Assembly: GCA_947503935.1 (NCBI GenBank)
Contig: CANNFR010000004.1
Location: forward strand, 248,001-312,000
DNA length: 64,000 nt
DNA from: an uncultured Paracoccaceae bacterium
GTDB taxonomy: Bacteria; Pseudomonadota; Alphaproteobacteria; Rhodobacterales; Rhodobacteraceae
Reading direction: 5' to 3'
Made by a program: the position numbers and the translations under genes. This document shows positions 55,785 to 64,000 of this stretch, piece after piece (position 1 is the first letter of the stretch; each line of letters starts with the position of its first letter). The notes beneath the pieces were generated by a model. It made no database searches. It saw nothing but the letters and a program-made list of their open reading frames with translations, and had not been told where the DNA came from.

Positions 55785-58655
55785 ATGCAGAAAAATACTA
55801 GCCTTTGCAACAAGTTGTCTGCGGCGATCGAGGGTGAGGTGCTGTCCGATCCCGCCTCGCGGGGGCGCTATGCGACGGACGCCTCGATCTATCAGATGGT
55901 GCCTGAAGCCGTCGTGATCCCGCGGTCGACAGCCGATGTCGAAGCCGCGATGGACGTCGCGCGCGACATGGAAGTGCCGATCCTGCCGCGCGGTGGCGGC
56001 ACCTCGCAATGTGGCCAGACCGTCAACCGGGCGGTGGTGCTGGACAACAGCCGGCACCTCAACCGTGTCCTCGAGATCGACGCGGACGGGATGACCGCCC
56101 GGGTGGAACCCGGCTTGGTCTTGGATGAGCTGAACCGGGCGCTGGCCCCCTCCGGCCTCTGGTTCCCGGTCGATCCCTCGACCGCGTCGCGCTGTACGCT
56201 GGGCGGGATGGCGGCGAACAATTCGTCAGGCGGCAAGTCGCTACGCTATGGCATCATGCGCGACAATGTGCGCGCGATCTCGGCCATTCTGGCCGATGGC
56301 ACCCGCGCGCGGTTCAATGGCGCCGATCCCGAACCGGGCGTTTATCGCGATCTGGTGGCCGATATGCGCGCGCTCGGGCGGCGCGAGGCGTCCGAGATTG
56401 AGGCGCGTTTCCCCAAGGTGCAGCGGCGGGTCGGTGGCTACAATATCGATGCGCTGACCGGCAATGACGTCAACATGGCGCATCTTCTGGTGGGCTCGGA
56501 AGGCACGCTGGCCTATTTCACCGAGCTTGAGTTGAGCCTGACCCATCTGCCGGGCGAGAAGGTGACGGGCGTCTGCCATTTCCCCACCTTCTATGCCGCG
56601 ATGGAGGCCGCCCAGCATCTTGTGAAACTGACCCCGCAGGCGGTTGAGTTGATCGACGACACGATGATCGCCCTCGGCCGCGACATCCCGCTTTTCGCGA
56701 AGACCATCGATGCGTTTGTCGAAGGTGTTCCGGCGGCGCTGCTTTTGGTTGAGTTCGCCGAAGGCAGCGCCGGGGCCAATGCGGCCAAGCTGGCCCAACT
56801 GTCCGAGATGATGGGCGATCTGGGGTTTTCCTTCAGCGGCACGGGCGCCCAGTGGGGTGGGGTTGTACCGGTCACCGACAAGGCGTTGCAGGGCGCGATT
56901 GCCGAATATCGCAAATCGGGCCTCAACGTGATGATGTCGATGAAGGAGGCGGGCAAGCCGATTTCGTTTGTCGAGGATTGCGCCGTTGCTCTGCCGGATC
57001 TGGCGGACTACACCCAAGGGCTGACTGAAATCTTCACCCGCCATGGCACCAAGGGCACGTGGTATGCGCACGCCTCTGTGGGCTGCCTGCATGTCCGCCC
57101 GGTGCTGAACATGAAGCTCGACAAGGATGTGGCCACAATGCGCGCGATCGCCGAAGAGGCGTTCGATCTGGTCGCCCGCTACAAGGGCTCGCATTCGGGC
57201 GAGCATGGCGACGGCATCGTGCGATCTGAGTTTCACGAGAAGATGTTCGGGCCGCGCATCCGGTCGGCCTTCGAAGAGGTCAAGGCGCGCTTTGACCCGG
57301 GCGGGCTGATGAACCCCGGAAAGATCGTTTTCGCGCCCGCGATGGATGACAGGCGGGTTTTTCGCTACGGCAGCACCTATGAGGTGCCGGAGTTTGAAAC
57401 CGCCCTCGACTGGGGCGCCTGGCCCGGCGCGGGGGGCGGTTTTCAGGGCGCGGTTGAGATGTGCAACAACAATGGCGCCTGCCGCAAGCTGAAGGGTGGG
57501 GTCATGTGCCCGTCCTTCCGCGCCACCCGCAGCGAGCGTGACGCGACGCGCGGGCGGGCCAACACGCTGCGGTTCGCCATTTCGGGCCAGATGCCAGGCG
57601 GGCTGACATCGGATGCGATGGTCGAGACGATGCGCTATTGCGTCTCGTGCAAGGGCTGCCGCCGCGAATGCCCCACCGGTGTCGATATGGCGCGCATGAA
57701 AATCGAGGTGCTGGCCGCGCGTCGGCGCGAAAGGGGGCTGAGCTTTGCCGACAAGCTGATCGGCTATCTGCCGCGCTATGCGCCTTATGCCGCGCGGGTC
57801 CATCGGCTGATGAACCTCCGCAACAGGGTGGGTTTTCTCCGGCGGTGGTCGGAAAACCTGACGGGGATTTCCCGGCACCGCGATCTGCCGCTTTGGGCGG
57901 CCAACCCGTTCCGCGATCACGAGGCTCAGGATGACAAGCCGGATGTCGTGCTCTTCGTGGATGTGTTCAACCGCTATTTTGAGCCTGAAAACCTGCGCGC
58001 GGCTATCCGTGTGATGCGCCACGCTGGCCTGCGTGTCGCTGTGGCGGCAGATGGCACGGGGCGTGCCTTGGACTGCGGCCGCACGCTCTTGGCGGTTGGC
58101 TGCGTTGACGAGGCCCGCGCCGAGGCGCGCCGCGTGATCGCCGCGACCCGCGCGGCCGTTGCGCGCGGAACCCCGGTCGTCGGGCTCGAGCCATCGTCGC
58201 TTCTGACCTTCCGCGACGAATTCCTGGCGCTCTGTCCGGGGCCCGAGGCCGAAGCCTTGGCCGCCGCGGCACTGACCTTTGAGGAATTTCTGGTCCGGTT
58301 TCCGGATCTTCGGCTGCGGCCCCTCAACCGGCCCATCCATGTGCATGGCCATTGCCATCAGAAGGCGCATGATGCCATGGCCCCCGTCCAGGCGGTGCTG
58401 GAGTGCATTCCAGGCGCCGAAATCCACGTCATTGAAACCAGCTGTTGCGGTATGGCCGGGGCTTTCGGATATGGGCCGGACACGATAGATTTGTCTTTGA
58501 AAATGGCTGGGCTTGACTTGTTTCCGGCGATAGAGGCGACGCAGGCGGATGCGTTGATCGTTGCGGATGGCACGTCTTGCCGTCATCAGATCGCCGATGG
58601 CACCGCGCGGCGCGCGTACCATGTGGCGCGCGTTCTTGATATGGCACGCGCGTAA
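55785..58655 (+). CDS. Fused FAD-binding/Fe-S D-2-hydroxyacid dehydrogenase (GlcD-GlcF type)
   Basis: 956 residues. FAD-binding_4 domain (about 40-190; VIPRSTADVEAAMDVARDMEVPILPRGGGTSQCGQ; LGGMAANNSSGGKSLRYG); FAD-oxidase C-terminal domain to about 525 (GSHSGEHGDGIVRSEF; FDPGGLMNPGKIV). Two cysteine clusters follow: CNNNGACRK..MCP from about 560 and CVSCKGCRRECPTG with C619, C622, C625 and C629. Two C-terminal CCG-type motifs are HGHCHQKAH and ETSCCGMAGAFGY. This matches the fused glycolate/D-lactate/D-2-hydroxyglutarate dehydrogenases (YdiJ-like). It oxidises a D-2-hydroxyacid to the 2-oxoacid; the substrate is not determinable by eye. Followed 12 bases later by its probable regulator. Confidence 0.92.
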   Translation: MQKNTSLCNKLSAAIEGEVLSDPASRGRYATDASIYQMVPEAVVIPRSTADVEAAMDVARDMEVPILPRGGGTSQCGQTVNRAVVLDNSRHLNRVLEIDADGMTARVEPGLVLDELNRALAPSGLWFPVDPSTASRCTLGGMAANNSSGGKSLRYGIMRDNVRAISAILADGTRARFNGADPEPGVYRDLVADMRALGRREASEIEARFPKVQRRVGGYNIDALTGNDVNMAHLLVGSEGTLAYFTELELSLTHLPGEKVTGVCHFPTFYAAMEAAQHLVKLTPQAVELIDDTMIALGRDIPLFAKTIDAFVEGVPAALLLVEFAEGSAGANAAKLAQLSEMMGDLGFSFSGTGAQWGGVVPVTDKALQGAIAEYRKSGLNVMMSMKEAGKPISFVEDCAVALPDLADYTQGLTEIFTRHGTKGTWYAHASVGCLHVRPVLNMKLDKDVATMRAIAEEAFDLVARYKGSHSGEHGDGIVRSEFHEKMFGPRIRSAFEEVKARFDPGGLMNPGKIVFAPAMDDRRVFRYGSTYEVPEFETALDWGAWPGAGGGFQGAVEMCNNNGACRKLKGGVMCPSFRATRSERDATRGRANTLRFAISGQMPGGLTSDAMVETMRYCVSCKGCRRECPTGVDMARMKIEVLAARRRERGLSFADKLIGYLPRYAPYAARVHRLMNLRNRVGFLRRWSENLTGISRHRDLPLWAANPFRDHEAQDDKPDVVLFVDVFNRYFEPENLRAAIRVMRHAGLRVAVAADGTGRALDCGRTLLAVGCVDEARAEARRVIAATRAAVARGTPVVGLEPSSLLTFRDEFLALCPGPEAEALAAAALTFEEFLVRFPDLRLRPLNRPIHVHGHCHQKAHDAMAPVQAVLECIPGAEIHVIETSCCGMAGAFGYGPDTIDLSLKMAGLDLFPAIEATQADALIVADGTSCRHQIADGTARRAYHVARVLDMARA

Positions 58656-58667
58656 TAGGAGAGGCCG

Positions 58668-59348
58668 ATGAACCTGCCCCAAGCCCTGAAGCGCCCGACT
58701 TTGCATGAAGAGCTGGTCGAACGCCTGCGCAACCTTGTGGTTGAGGATGCCCTGAAGCCGGGGGAAAAGGTGCCCGAAAAGGACCTCTGCGAGGCCTTCG
58801 GCGTCTCACGCACGCCGCTGCGCGAGGCGTTGAAGGTGCTGGCCTCGGAAGGTCTGGTCGTGTTGCAGACCAACCGGGGCGCGCGCGTGGCCAAAGTCAC
58901 CCGCGAAGAGCTGGAAAAGACCTTTCCGGTGATCGCGGTGCTTGAGCAATTGGCGGGCGAGCAGGCCTGTCTGCATCTCGATAATGCAGGCATCGCGCGC
59001 ATTCAGAAGCGCCATGATGCCATGGTCAAAGCGTTTCACGCGCGCGACCGTAAGGCCTATTTCAAGGCAAATCAGGACATTCATAACGCACTGATCGAAG
59101 GCGCGGGCAACGACATTCTGGAAACCCATCACCGGCTGCTTGCCGCGCGCGTCCGCCGGGCACGGTACATGGTGAACCTGTCTGACGAACGCTGGGCCCA
59201 AGCCATCGACGAGCATGAGCAGATGATGGCTTTGCTCCATGCCCGTGATGCCGAGGGGCTTGGTCTGTTGATGAAGACCCACATGATGAACAAATTCGCA
59301 GCCCATATCCGGGCGCTGAGCTTTGCTGAGGAAGATGGCTTGGGCTAA
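58668..59348 (+). CDS. GntR-family regulator, FadR/FCD subfamily
   Basis: 226 residues. N-terminal winged helix (LHEELVERLRNLVVEDALKPGEKVPEKDLCEAFGVSRTPLREALKVLASEGLVVLQTNRGARV), then an all-helical FCD ligand domain with metal-site histidines (ANQDIHNALIEGAGN; DEHEQMMALLHARDAEG). FCD regulators usually sense carboxylates. Cotranscribed with the dehydrogenase and probably acts on the palindrome at 55704-55721. Confidence 0.93.
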   Translation: MNLPQALKRPTLHEELVERLRNLVVEDALKPGEKVPEKDLCEAFGVSRTPLREALKVLASEGLVVLQTNRGARVAKVTREELEKTFPVIAVLEQLAGEQACLHLDNAGIARIQKRHDAMVKAFHARDRKAYFKANQDIHNALIEGAGNDILETHHRLLAARVRRARYMVNLSDERWAQAIDEHEQMMALLHARDAEGLGLLMKTHMMNKFAAHIRALSFAEEDGLG

Positions 59349-59362
59349 GTCCAGCGCGTACT

Positions 59363-59396
59363 GACCCCCCATCGCGCTCGCGATTGGTTGAGGGTC
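59363..59396. terminator. Possible bidirectional terminator stem between convergent genes
   Basis: GACCC (59363-59367)/GGGTC (59392-59396) encloses ATCGCG (59371-59376)/CGCGAT (59379-59384). No U-tract, so evidence is only structural and positional. Confidence 0.35.
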
Positions 59397-59405
59397 GCAA
59401 GCGCC

Positions 59406-59798
59406 TCAGCCGAAACGCGTCAACAGCGCCAGGACGTCAGATCGGTGCAGCAGGCCGGCCACGCTGCCCCCATTCATCACCGGGAAGACGCGATGGGGAT
59501 GGTGGAGGAACATCTCGGCGACGCGGATGACCTCGTCCTCGACATTGACCGAAATCACGTCGCGCGACATGTGATCGGCCACGCGCCCCGTCCATTCGCG
59601 GTGGTAGCTGGCGTGAAGCGCGGGCCGAAAGCAGTCCTTCTGGGTCAGGATACCGATCAACCCGCCATCATCGCCGATCACAGGGGCGGCCGCGGCACGG
59701 GTATCGACCAGAACCGCAACCGCGCGGCGGATCGGCGTTTCGGCTGTCAGGGTCGGGATATCGGTGCGCATGATCGCACCAACGCGGTATTCGGTCAT
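59406..59798 (-). CDS. CBS-domain pair protein at the end of the nqr operon
   Basis: 130 residues made of two CBS modules: VGAIMRTDIPTLTAETPIRRAVAVLVDTRAAAAPVIGDDGGLIGILTQKDCF and VADHMSRDVISVNVEDEVIRVAEMFLHHPHRVFPVMNGGSVAGLLHRSDVLALL. CBS pairs bind adenine nucleotides and act as energy sensors. Its ATG overlaps the nqrM stop by 4 bp (ATGA), with AAAGGA upstream, so it is cotranslated with a Na+-NQR assembly factor. Function in this operon is unknown; nucleotide-dependent tuning of respiration is inference. Confidence 0.9.
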   Translation of the reverse strand: MTEYRVGAIMRTDIPTLTAETPIRRAVAVLVDTRAAAAPVIGDDGGLIGILTQKDCFRPALHASYHREWTGRVADHMSRDVISVNVEDEVIRVAEMFLHHPHRVFPVMNGGSVAGLLHRSDVLALLTRFG

Positions 59799-59974
59799 GC
59801 CGCGTCCTTTCGTGCCGTGCGGCGTCGCAACGGACAATCCGCGCAGCGCCCGATCGTCAGGTGATCCGCCGCGCCGCAGCTTGTCCGTGCCGGGCCACGC
59901 CCGAAGGCCAGACCAAGGCCGATCCCGCCCGCCGCCAAGGTGACAAGTATGATCGCAAACAGGATTTCCGTCAT
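59795..59974 (-). CDS. nqrM: NqrM, Na+-NQR maturation factor
   Basis: 59 residues: one N-terminal membrane helix (ILFAIILVTLAAGGIGLGLAFG) followed by GPARTSCGAADHLTIGRCADCPLRRR, with cysteines at positions 33, 44 and 47. This is the NqrM (former DUF539) plan of a membrane anchor, SCG motif and CxxC, required for metal-centre insertion in the NqrDE part of Na+-NQR. Lies 16 bases after apbE and overlaps the CBS gene. Confidence 0.9.
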   Translation of the reverse strand: MTEILFAIILVTLAAGGIGLGLAFGRGPARTSCGAADHLTIGRCADCPLRRRTARKDAA

Positions 59975-59990
59975 CGTGTTCCCCCTGTAG

Positions 59991-60959
59991 TCAAAGGATC
60001 AGATCCATGATCGCGCCCGTTTGAACCTGCCGCATCCCGCTCGGAGCCTCGATCAGAAACAAGGCGGCGATGTCATGCGTGCGGGCGAGGTCCGGTCCGG
60101 CCGCGTCGCCCGCTGCGCAAAGGGCCGTGGCCCAGCCATCCGCGATCATCGCGGTCTGTGCGACCACCGTCACCGACCGAAGTTTGCCCGCTGCAGGGGC
60201 TTGTGCTGCCGGATCGATGATGTGGCTATAGGTCCGCCCGTTCCGGGTGTAGCTTTGCGCCTGCACGCCGGATGTGGCGACCGCAGCGCCGGCGGGCAAA
60301 TGCAGGGCTGGCGGGGCGGAAAGCGGTGCCTCTACCGCAACACGCCAAGCCCGGCCCTCAGGGTGTTGGCCGCGCGCGATGAACTCACCGCCCAGTTCGA
60401 ACAAGAAGTCGTCGAAACCCGCATCGCGGGTCAAGGCGGCGGCCTTGTCCAGCGCCCAGCCCTTTGCAATGCCGCAAAGGTCAAGCGTCAGATCGGCGCG
60501 CGCCTTCGACACGTCCCGCGGCCCCACGGACAGGGCACGCCAATCGGGTGCGCCGCCGCCATCGATCGGGCCAAAACCCCAGCGTGCAACCAGGGGGCCG
60601 ACCGTGGGGTCGAAGGCGCCCTGGCTCTGGCTGGCAATCTCAAGCGCCGCAATCGTCACCTCAACCACCGCTGGGTCCGTTGCCTGCGCACCTGCGGGAC
60701 CGGCATTGAAAAGGCTGATCGCGCTGTCGGACCGCCAGGGTGACAATTGCCGGTCGACCGCTGCAAAGAGCGCGTCAATCCGGGGCTTGAGCTGCGCGAC
60801 ACCACTGCCGGATGGCGCCACCATTCGCCAGGATGTTCCGAAGGCGGTTCCCGAAAGCACCTCAAGGCTGCCCGCGAAGGCAGCCCCAGGCACCGCAAAT
60901 GCCGCGCCGATCAGACCGAGGGCTGTGCGGCGGGACGGGCGATATGGGCGTGTTGTCAT
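59991..60959 (-). CDS. apbE: FAD:protein FMN transferase
   Basis: 322 residues. Exported, with a twin-arginine-like signal (RPSRRTALGLIGAAFAVPGAAFA). ApbE motifs: GTAFGTSWRMVAP, GAFDPTVGPLVARWGFG, LTLDLCGIAKGWALDKAA, LFELGGEFIARG and a C-terminal YSHIIDPAAQAPA, TVVAQTAMIADGWATAL. It covalently attaches FMN to threonine of NqrB and NqrC in the periplasm, which fits its place 3 bases after nqrF. Confidence 0.94.
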   Translation of the reverse strand: MTTRPYRPSRRTALGLIGAAFAVPGAAFAGSLEVLSGTAFGTSWRMVAPSGSGVAQLKPRIDALFAAVDRQLSPWRSDSAISLFNAGPAGAQATDPAVVEVTIAALEIASQSQGAFDPTVGPLVARWGFGPIDGGGAPDWRALSVGPRDVSKARADLTLDLCGIAKGWALDKAAALTRDAGFDDFLFELGGEFIARGQHPEGRAWRVAVEAPLSAPPALHLPAGAAVATSGVQAQSYTRNGRTYSHIIDPAAQAPAAGKLRSVTVVAQTAMIADGWATALCAAGDAAGPDLARTHDIAALFLIEAPSGMRQVQTGAIMDLIL

Positions 60960-60962
60960 CTC

Positions 60963-62186
60963 TCAAGCTCCGAAATCGTCGTAGAAGATGGATGCAGGCT
61001 CGACCCCCAGCCGTTCGAGCGTCGACAAGACCGCCGAGACCATGACCGGCGGTCCGCAGAGGTAGTATTCGCATTCCTCCGGGCTGGGATGGCCGCTCAT
61101 TTCGGCCTGGAGGGTGTCGTGGATGAAGCCGGTCGCCCCGGTCCAGCGGTCGCCCGGCGCCGGATCGGACAGCGCGGGCGTCCAGCTGAAATTCTGGTAC
61201 TGGGCGGCGAGTGCGGTGAACTCTTCGGAATAAAACAGATCGGCGGCGGACCGCGCGCCATAGAAGTAGCGGATGCGCCGCGTCGTGCCCTGGCCGAGCT
61301 CCTGATGGATCATCGCGCGCAGCGGCGCCATGCCGACACCGCCGCCGACATAGATCATCTCGCGTCCGGTGGGCTGGACGTGGAAATCACCGAACGGGCC
61401 GGAGAGGGTGATGTCGTCACCGGGCCGCAGCGAAAAGAGCCAGGACGACACGATGCCCGGCGGCACCTCGGCCTCGCGCCCCGGGGGCGGTACGGCGAGG
61501 CGGATGTTGAACACGGCGCGGCCCGCATCCTCGGGCCGGCTTGCCAGCGAATAGGCGCGCGTGACCTCATCCTCGGACCCCGCCCGCAACGATCGCCAGC
61601 CCGCAATCTCCCACGCCTCGTGGAACTCTGGCGGCAGGTCGAGCGTGGCGAAGTCCAGCCGGTAGGGCGGGGCGGTGATTTGCATAAAATCCCCGGCCCG
61701 AAAGTCCGACGAACGATCCTTTGGCAGGTCGACTACGATCTCGCGGATCAGCGGCGCCAGCATCCTGACAGAGGCGACTTTGCAGCGAAATCCCCCGCCC
61801 GCGCTGAGGATGTCGTCGGATACCTCGACCGCGCAGTTCCCGCGCAGGCTGGTCTGGCAGGCAAGGCGGATATGGGCGCGCCGGTCGCGGGGCGACAGGA
61901 CGCCGCGCTCGGTCGCCTGGGGTTGGCCTGCGCCCTCGCCGGTCACTGTCACACGGCAGAGCCCACATGTGCCGGTCCCGCCGCAGGCTGCGGGGATCAG
62001 GATGCCGGCCTTGTGCAGAACGCCCAGAAGCCTGTCGCCTCGGCGTGCGGTGACATGCACCCGGTCATTGACCGCGATATCAAGACCGGTATCGGGGATC
62101 AGCCGCCGTCGCAAAACCACAAGCCCCAAGGCGAGCCCGACGATGAGGGCGATGATGATGGAGGTGCCGAGAAGAACCTCTGTCAT
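60963..62186 (-). CDS. nqrF: Na+-translocating NADH:quinone reductase subunit F
   Basis: 407 residues, the usual length. N-terminal membrane helix ([18 protein letters not shown]), 2Fe-2S ferredoxin domain with C68, C74, C77 and C110 ([21 protein letters not shown]), then an FAD/NADH reductase domain with [32 protein letters not shown], the acidic-aromatic YLCGPPVM and a terminal [12 protein letters not shown] entry point of Na+-NQR. Overlaps nqrE by 4 bp. Confidence 0.96.
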   Translation of the reverse strand: MTEVLLGTSIIIALIVGLALGLVVLRRRLIPDTGLDIAVNDRVHVTARRGDRLLGVLHKAGILIPAACGGTGTCGLCRVTVTGEGAGQPQATERGVLSPRDRRAHIRLACQTSLRGNCAVEVSDDILSAGGGFRCKVASVRMLAPLIREIVVDLPKDRSSDFRAGDFMQITAPPYRLDFATLDLPPEFHEAWEIAGWRSLRAGSEDEVTRAYSLASRPEDAGRAVFNIRLAVPPPGREAEVPPGIVSSWLFSLRPGDDITLSGPFGDFHVQPTGREMIYVGGGVGMAPLRAMIHQELGQGTTRRIRYFYGARSAADLFYSEEFTALAAQYQNFSWTPALSDPAPGDRWTGATGFIHDTLQAEMSGHPSPEECEYYLCGPPVMVSAVLSTLERLGVEPASIFYDDFGA

Positions 62187-62797
62187 TGCGCCGCTGCCAT
62201 CTGTGCGAAGGAGGCAAAGCCAAGCGACATGAGCCCGGCCAGCACGAACGCGATGCCAAGGCCGCTCAGCCCCGCGGGCAGGTCGGCATAGCTCAGCCGC
62301 GTGCGGATCGCTGCCAGCATCGCCACCGCCACAGCAAAGCCGACGCCACTGCCCAGGCCGAAGACGGCGGATTGCGCCAGGGTGTAGCTACGCTCAACCA
62401 TGAACAGACTGCCCGCAAGGATCGCGCATTGGACGGTCAGAAGCGGCAGAAATACCCCGAAGGCGGCGTGGATCGCCGGGAAAAACCGATCAAGGATCAT
62501 CTCCAGAAACTGTACTGAGGCCGCGATCACGCCGATGAACGCGATCAGCGACAGGTAGGAGAGGTCAAGATCGGGCAAGCCCGCCCAAGCCCAGGCGCCG
62601 GGGGCTAGAAGGCCCACGTAGATGAGGTGGTTCAGCGGCACCGTCACGCTCAAGACGCCGGTCATGGCCACGCCGAGACCAACGGCGGCTTCGGGCCGTT
62701 TGGATAGGGCCAGAAAGGTGCAGAGCCCCAGAAACAGTGTCAGCGGCATGTTGTCGACAAAGGCCGCCATCAGGAAAAGGCCCCAAAGCTCGGTCAT
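62183..62797 (-). CDS. nqrE: Na+-NQR subunit E
   Basis: 204 residues, six membrane segments: [44 protein letters not shown], then [33 protein letters not shown]. Cysteines at C26 and C124 (LLTVQCAIL) sit where the NqrDE membrane iron-sulfur centre is ligated. The start is fixed by a 4-bp overlap with nqrD; the frame is open much further upstream across nqrD/nqrC but this is non-coding shadow. Confidence 0.95.
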   Translation of the reverse strand: MTELWGLFLMAAFVDNMPLTLFLGLCTFLALSKRPEAAVGLGVAMTGVLSVTVPLNHLIYVGLLAPGAWAWAGLPDLDLSYLSLIAFIGVIAASVQFLEMILDRFFPAIHAAFGVFLPLLTVQCAILAGSLFMVERSYTLAQSAVFGLGSGVGFAVAVAMLAAIRTRLSYADLPAGLSGLGIAFVLAGLMSLGFASFAQMAAAQ

Positions 62798-63459
62798 TCC
62801 GCGGGCTCCGCGCGCAGGGGCGGGGTGTGCTCCGGTGCTTCGGTCTGGCCCGGATAGAGACTGCGCACCGTCCAGACCAGCAATCCCAACAGGAAGAAAG
62901 CCGAGGGCGCGAGCAGCATCAGGCTGAGCGGTGTGAACCATCCCCCCGCATCGGCCAGTGGCAGAACCTGATGGCCGAAAAGCTCGCCCTTGCCGAAAAG
63001 CTCGCGCAAGCCGCCGATCAGGATCAGCACAAGCGAATAGCCCAGGCCGTTGCCGAACGCATCGACCATCGCGGGCAGAGGCGCATGATGGCGGGCATAG
63101 GCCTCGGTCCGTCCCAGAACCAGGCAATTGGTGGTGATCAACCCGACATAGACTGACAGCGCGCGGCTGATCTCGGCAAAATAGGCCTGCAGGATTTGGT
63201 CGATGACGATGACGAGGGATGCGACGATCACGATCTGTACGATCAGGCGGATCGTCTCGGGTATGTGCCGGCGGATCACACTGACAAGGCCAGCGGCGAG
63301 GGTTAGCACCACCGTCAGCGAGATCGACATCGTCAGGGCGGTCGCCAGTGTCGTCGTGACGGCAAGGGCCGAGCAGATCCCGAGGATCTGCAAGGTCACG
63401 GGATTTTGCCGGATCAGCGGATCTGTCAGCGTGGTCCAGACATCGGTGCGCGCGGCCAT
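62794..63459 (-). CDS. nqrD: Na+-NQR subunit D
   Basis: 221 residues, six membrane segments. [36 protein letters not shown] and [59 protein letters not shown]29 and C112 match the NqrD iron-site positions I recall from Vibrio. Slightly longer C-terminal tail than usual. Starts three bases after the nqrC stop. Confidence 0.95.
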   Translation of the reverse strand: MAARTDVWTTLTDPLIRQNPVTLQILGICSALAVTTTLATALTMSISLTVVLTLAAGLVSVIRRHIPETIRLIVQIVIVASLVIVIDQILQAYFAEISRALSVYVGLITTNCLVLGRTEAYARHHAPLPAMVDAFGNGLGYSLVLILIGGLRELFGKGELFGHQVLPLADAGGWFTPLSLMLLAPSAFFLLGLLVWTVRSLYPGQTEAPEHTPPLRAEPAE

Positions 63460-63462
63460 CGC

Positions 63463-64000
63463 CTAGAACTCCCCGCGTTCGATGGCGTCCAAAAGCGGCC
63501 CGTAGCCGTCGGGACCCAGCCAGAAGCGCACCATCTCGGTCACGCCGCGCCCTGTCCGGGTGGCCCCGGTGATGCCATCGACCTCGTGCACGGTTGAGGC
63601 AGGGCCGCGCGCGACGCGAAACCGCATCTCGCCGCTTTCGTCCCTCAGTTCGGTGCCTGGAAAATCGGCCTGCCATGAGGCTTCCTCGATCCGTCCGCCA
63701 AGGCCCGGCGTCTCGGAGTGCTGGGTCACCGCGAGGCCCGCGATCGTGTTCATATCGCCCCGCAGCGCGAGGATCGCGTCGATCCGGCCGCCATAGCCCC
63801 GGCCGCTGAGCGGCAGTAGCACCAGCGATATCTGGCCCGCATCGCGCAGCAGGAAGATTTGCGCGAAATCGGGCCGCTGACCGAGACCGGCCAAGTCCTG
63901 ACCGGGGCCAAGCGCTGTCCAATTGCCGGGATCGCTGAGCGCGGCATCGAGGGTCTCGGGCGAGACCTCGGCTGCGGCGCGCCCGGTCGCCAGGTCGATC
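63463..64000 (-). CDS. nqrC: Na+-NQR subunit C (5' part outside the window)
   Basis: The last ~178 codons of nqrC; the frame is open without a stop to the window edge, so the gene continues beyond it. Seen: a beta-rich periplasmic domain ([35 protein letters not shown]), [13 protein letters not shown] and the flavinylation motif [22 protein letters not shown], where the threonine of the TGAT motif carries covalent FMN added by ApbE. nqrA and nqrB are expected upstream, outside the window. Confidence 0.92.
   Translation of the reverse strand, partial: IDLATGRAAAEVSPETLDAALSDPGNWTALGPGQDLAGLGQRPDFAQIFLLRDAGQISLVLLPLSGRGYGGRIDAILALRGDMNTIAGLAVTQHSETPGLGGRIEEASWQADFPGTELRDESGEMRFRVARGPASTVHEVDGITGATRTGRGVTEMVRFWLGPDGYGPLLDAIERGEF

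Noticed and set aside
56241-58706. Very long open frame antisense to the fused dehydrogenase
   Set aside because: High-GC third-position bias leaves long antisense frames open. The reading has no recognisable motif, while the plus strand has clear FAD and Fe-S signatures.
62183-63459. RnfA/RnfE instead of NqrE/NqrD
   Set aside because: ApbE, NqrM and an NqrF with ferredoxin plus FAD/NADH reductase domains are in the same operon, and no rnfB/rnfC is present.
62183-63922. Single minus-strand open frame covering nqrE and running through nqrD into nqrC
   Set aside because: Only the last 204 codons are NqrE. The upstream part is arginine-rich shadow of nqrD and nqrC, which are coded in other frames.

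Overview
The window looks like a chromosomal segment of a GC-rich alphaproteobacterium, most likely Rhodobacteraceae/Roseobacter-type and probably marine. The clues are two TRAP transporters, a betICBA/choXWV choline locus, a GTTC-N7-GTTC SOS box on an imuA-imuB-dnaE2 cassette, a single-chain GcvP and an Na+-NQR operon. This placement is inference from gene content and style; no rRNA or marker phylogeny was run. Genes are tightly packed, with many 1-4 bp start/stop overlaps.

Layout. 1-3.3 kb: gltX overlapping a MATE efflux gene, then a convergent gamma-glutamylcyclotransferase-like gene. 3.4-8.3 kb: tandem glycine riboswitch and gcvT-gcvH-(VOC protein)-gcvP. 8.3-9.8 kb: DUF2254 membrane protein and tRNA-Ala(CGC). 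10-14.8 kb: gluconate module (LacI-type gntR divergent from gntK-dctPQM, with an operator in the promoter spacer). 14.9-18.8 kb: a Na/Pi cotransporter with a coupled small coiled-coil protein, divergent from a PiT phosphate permease. 19.1-25 kb: secreted SUMF1-like protein, clpB with a sigma-32-type promoter, two tandem small paralogs, a lipoprotein, pyrF and the remnant of an MBL-fold gene. 25.3-32.8 kb: sugar ABC importer with an SMP-30/lactonase and a GH31 glycosidase. 33-38.5 kb: SOS mutasome imuA-imuB-dnaE2. 38.8-39.7 kb: DUF465 and a secreted nuclease. 39.8-48.2 kb: betI-betC-betB-betA divergent from choX-choW-choV around a BetI-like box; together they import choline (and probably choline-O-sulfate) and oxidise it to glycine betaine. 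48.2-49.8 kb: a PstS-like/OmpA fusion. 50-59.3 kb: a catabolic island (EamA, GlcG/HbpS, TRAP transporter and class V aminotransferase, divergent from a GlcD-GlcF-type fused dehydrogenase and a FadR-type regulator around a perfect palindrome). 59.4-64 kb: the distal part of an nqr operon (nqrC partial, nqrD, nqrE, nqrF, apbE, nqrM, CBS protein).

The best candidate for an undescribed system is the 50-59 kb island, read here as uptake of a hydroxyacid, its oxidation to an oxoacid and transamination, all under one local regulator. A second pattern is that each of four solute-binding-protein genes is followed by a GC-rich intercistronic hairpin before the rest of its transporter. No CRISPR array, insertion sequence, phage gene, integrase or rRNA was seen.
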